In this document: positions 5,843 through 6,726 of the stretch, piece after piece
Numbering within the stretch: position 1 is the stretch's first letter
Layout: every line of letters begins with the position of its first letter
Notes under the pieces: generated by a model
Told to the model about the DNA's origin: nothing
Database searches by the model: none
Seen by the model: only the letters and a program-made list of their open reading frames with translations
Source: Planctomycetota bacterium
Lineage (GTDB): Bacteria > Planctomycetota > SKW154
DNA: 6,726 bases
Direction: 5' to 3'
Assembly: GCA_026418755.1 (NCBI GenBank)
Contig: JAOAAR010000108.1
Span: 1 to 6,726, forward strand
Position numbers and translations under genes: made by a program

Positions 5843-6302
5843 ATGGATAAAAGCCTTTTGTTCGGAATCGTCGGGCTCTTGTTTTTTTACCCTATGCGGT
5901 TGTGGGACACCGCTTGATGTGCCGAAAGGTTTTGCAGAAATAGAAGAACCAGCATATGGCTACGAGTGGCAGGCGGTCTCGCCAGAAGGAGTAATAGTCG
6001 CTCTTCGGAGGTGCGAGATTTCCGAAGGGACGAATCTGGATTTTTGCACCGCTGCAACAATCCACGAATTGACGAACAGGAGACAGTATGTGTTGAAAGA
6101 AGAGAGTGGTTTCAAGACGAAGAAAGGGCTCGTAGGTCGTCGATTGCTTTTCGAGTATGACCTCGAAGGGGTGCGCCATCTTTACATCGTCGCATTGGTC
6201 ACTGATGACGACCAGTTGAGCCTGATTGAAACGTGTGGTGAACAAAATGTGGTCAACAAACATCTGCAATCACTCTATGATGTTCTTCCTACATTAAGGT
6301 GA
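5843..6302 (+). CDS. small lipoprotein of unknown function, split by a +1 frameshift
   Basis: From ATG 5843 (G-rich ribosome binding site at 5830-5834, alternative GTG at 5840) the frame gives MDKSLLFGIVGLLFF and then fails at a TGA after about 24 codons. The +1 frame gives TLCGCGTPLDVPKGF and stays open to TGA 6300-6302. Removing one T from the T7 run at 5882-5888 fuses them into a 152-residue protein with a perfect lipoprotein signal (L17-C-G-C20). The mature part has alternating strands and helices: YGYEWQAVSPEGVIVALRR, a helix IHELTNRRQYVL, then KKGLVGRRLLFEYDLEG, RHLYIVALVTDD and LSLIETCGE. This looks like a compact PsbP/DcrB-type fold by pattern only. I do not recognise a named family. 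It follows the DUF4349 gene by 16 bp. If only the downstream frame were annotated (GTG 5919), the signal peptide would be missed. Confidence 0.7.
5882..5888 (+). other. T7 homopolymer at frameshift in lipoprotein gene
   Basis: Seven T residues lie inside the signal-peptide coding region. With six, the frame reads LLFFTLCGC, an ideal lipobox. With seven, it reads LLFFYPMRLW and stops soon after. It could be a sequencing error or a slippage-prone tract. Confidence 0.6.
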
Positions 6303-6358
6303 AGGAGAATAAACCCAGCGCTGCAGAAAGACAGCAGAATGGTTGCTTGCTTCCAGTT

Positions 6359-6724
6359 CTATTCGATGAGAGAAGATAGGGTGTTGTGATAGAGAAACCC
6401 TTTTTCGGTTGGGACTATTCTCCCTTCTTGCTGAGTTATGAACCCTTCACTTTTGAGATGTTCTATCGAATCTGAAAAATCTGAAACCGAGAATCCTGTC
6501 CTTTCAATCAGATGCTTCTCCGCCACCCCTTCTGATGTGCGCAGCCCCAAGACCAGACATTCAACCGCTCCCTCATAAGGAGAGATTCTATAGTCTTCTT
6601 CAACAAGGTTTTTACCGCTCACCGCCGCTTTTATGTACTCTTTTACATCGCTTATGTTGCGTTTTCTTGAACTTCCATCAAATCAGACTGCCGAAGCGCC
6701 GAGCCCAACATAAGGAAGATATCG
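6359..6724 (-). pseudogene. hemW: HemW-like radical SAM protein, 3' part with in-frame TGA
   Basis: The minus strand from the right edge reads YLPYVGLGASAV, a TGA, then FDGSSRKRNISDVKEYI and on to the C-terminus LSSLIE and TAG. YVGLGASA-x-FDG with the basic RKRN segment, followed by EDYRISPYEGAVECLVLGLRTSEGV and LIERTGFSVSDF, is the C-terminal half of HemW (oxygen-independent coproporphyrinogen oxidase-like; a heme chaperone of the radical SAM family), including the HemN_C winged-helix domain. The N-terminal CxxxCxxC radical SAM domain is beyond the window. The TGA (6683-6685) stands where HemW proteins usually have Ser (SAHSFDG), so one base change from TCA explains it. Downstream of the TGA the coding frame is intact, and a GTG at 6622 could at most restart an 87-residue piece without catalytic function. 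It converges with the lipoprotein gene, with 56 bp between. Confidence 0.8.
6683..6685 (-). other. in-frame TGA in the hemW-like gene
   Basis: The codon between SAV and FDG on the minus strand is TGA. The reading frame is coding-like on both sides, which points to a single substitution, either real or a consensus error. Confidence 0.7.
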
Positions 6725-6726
6725 CC

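Noticed and set aside
6303..6358. Small gene or terminator between the lipoprotein and hemW-like genes
   Set aside because: AAGGAG near 6302 is not followed by a usable start; the ATG at about 6340 opens only 16 codons. A weak CTGCAG palindrome lacks a T tract.
6683..6685. TGA reassigned to an amino acid, or selenocysteine
   Set aside because: TGA occurs inside no other gene here, Trp is encoded by TGG throughout, the lipoprotein gene ends naturally at TGA 6300-6302, and HemW has Ser, not Cys or Trp, at this position. No hairpin characteristic of selenocysteine insertion was evident.
1..6726. CRISPR array, tRNA or rRNA genes, insertion sequence or phage genes
   Set aside because: I saw no regularly spaced repeats, no tRNA-like cloverleaf ends, and no transposase or integrase motifs in any frame.

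Overview
The window reads as a piece of an uncultured bacterial genome, probably a metagenomic contig. It is bacterial: there are Shine-Dalgarno sites, lipoprotein signal peptides, a FabG-type reductase and a HemW-type protein. Moderate GC and the two cysteine-rich families DUF2284 and DUF3795, which are frequent in anaerobes, suggest an anaerobic or sediment lineage. I cannot assign a phylum. Every complete gene uses the standard code.

Layout. (i) Bases 1 to about 180 are foreign-looking, GC-rich sequence. The minus strand carries a fragment of an alpha/beta hydrolase and, at the very edge, what looks like a scrap of an isoleucyl-tRNA synthetase. (ii) At about 176-182 this joins a plus-strand FabG-like reductase that has lost its first ~15 residues, including the start of its Rossmann glycine motif. 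(iii) Bases 891-4747 hold four minus-strand genes in a row: a lipoprotein of the protein-arginine deiminase (PAD) family, a secreted HEAT-repeat protein, a DUF2284 protein and a DUF3795 protein. Gaps are 20, 25 and 56 bp, so they are probably one transcript. (iv) A 178-bp divergent intergenic region (4748-4925) has a palindrome and a strong ribosome binding site. (v) Two plus-strand genes follow: a membrane-anchored DUF4349 protein (4926-5826) and a small lipoprotein (5843-6302). Each is split by a single extra base, apparently in a homopolymer. (vi) The 3' part of a HemW-like gene lies on the minus strand at the right edge and contains an in-frame TGA.

The main biological point is the PAD lipoprotein. 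It is an animal-type PAD, unrelated in architecture to the Porphyromonas enzyme. It keeps all four catalytic residues and carries a lipobox, so it would be exported and tethered to the membrane. Its neighbour, an exported HEAT-repeat protein starting 20 bp downstream, is a candidate partner or substrate adaptor. The DUF2284 and DUF3795 proteins are cytoplasmic, cysteine-rich and probably metal-binding. Their link to the PAD is only positional.

Two frameshifts and one nonsense codon fall within the last 1.6 kb, and there is a chimeric join at the left edge. Together these suggest that consensus and assembly errors affect both ends of the contig, although real gene decay cannot be excluded.
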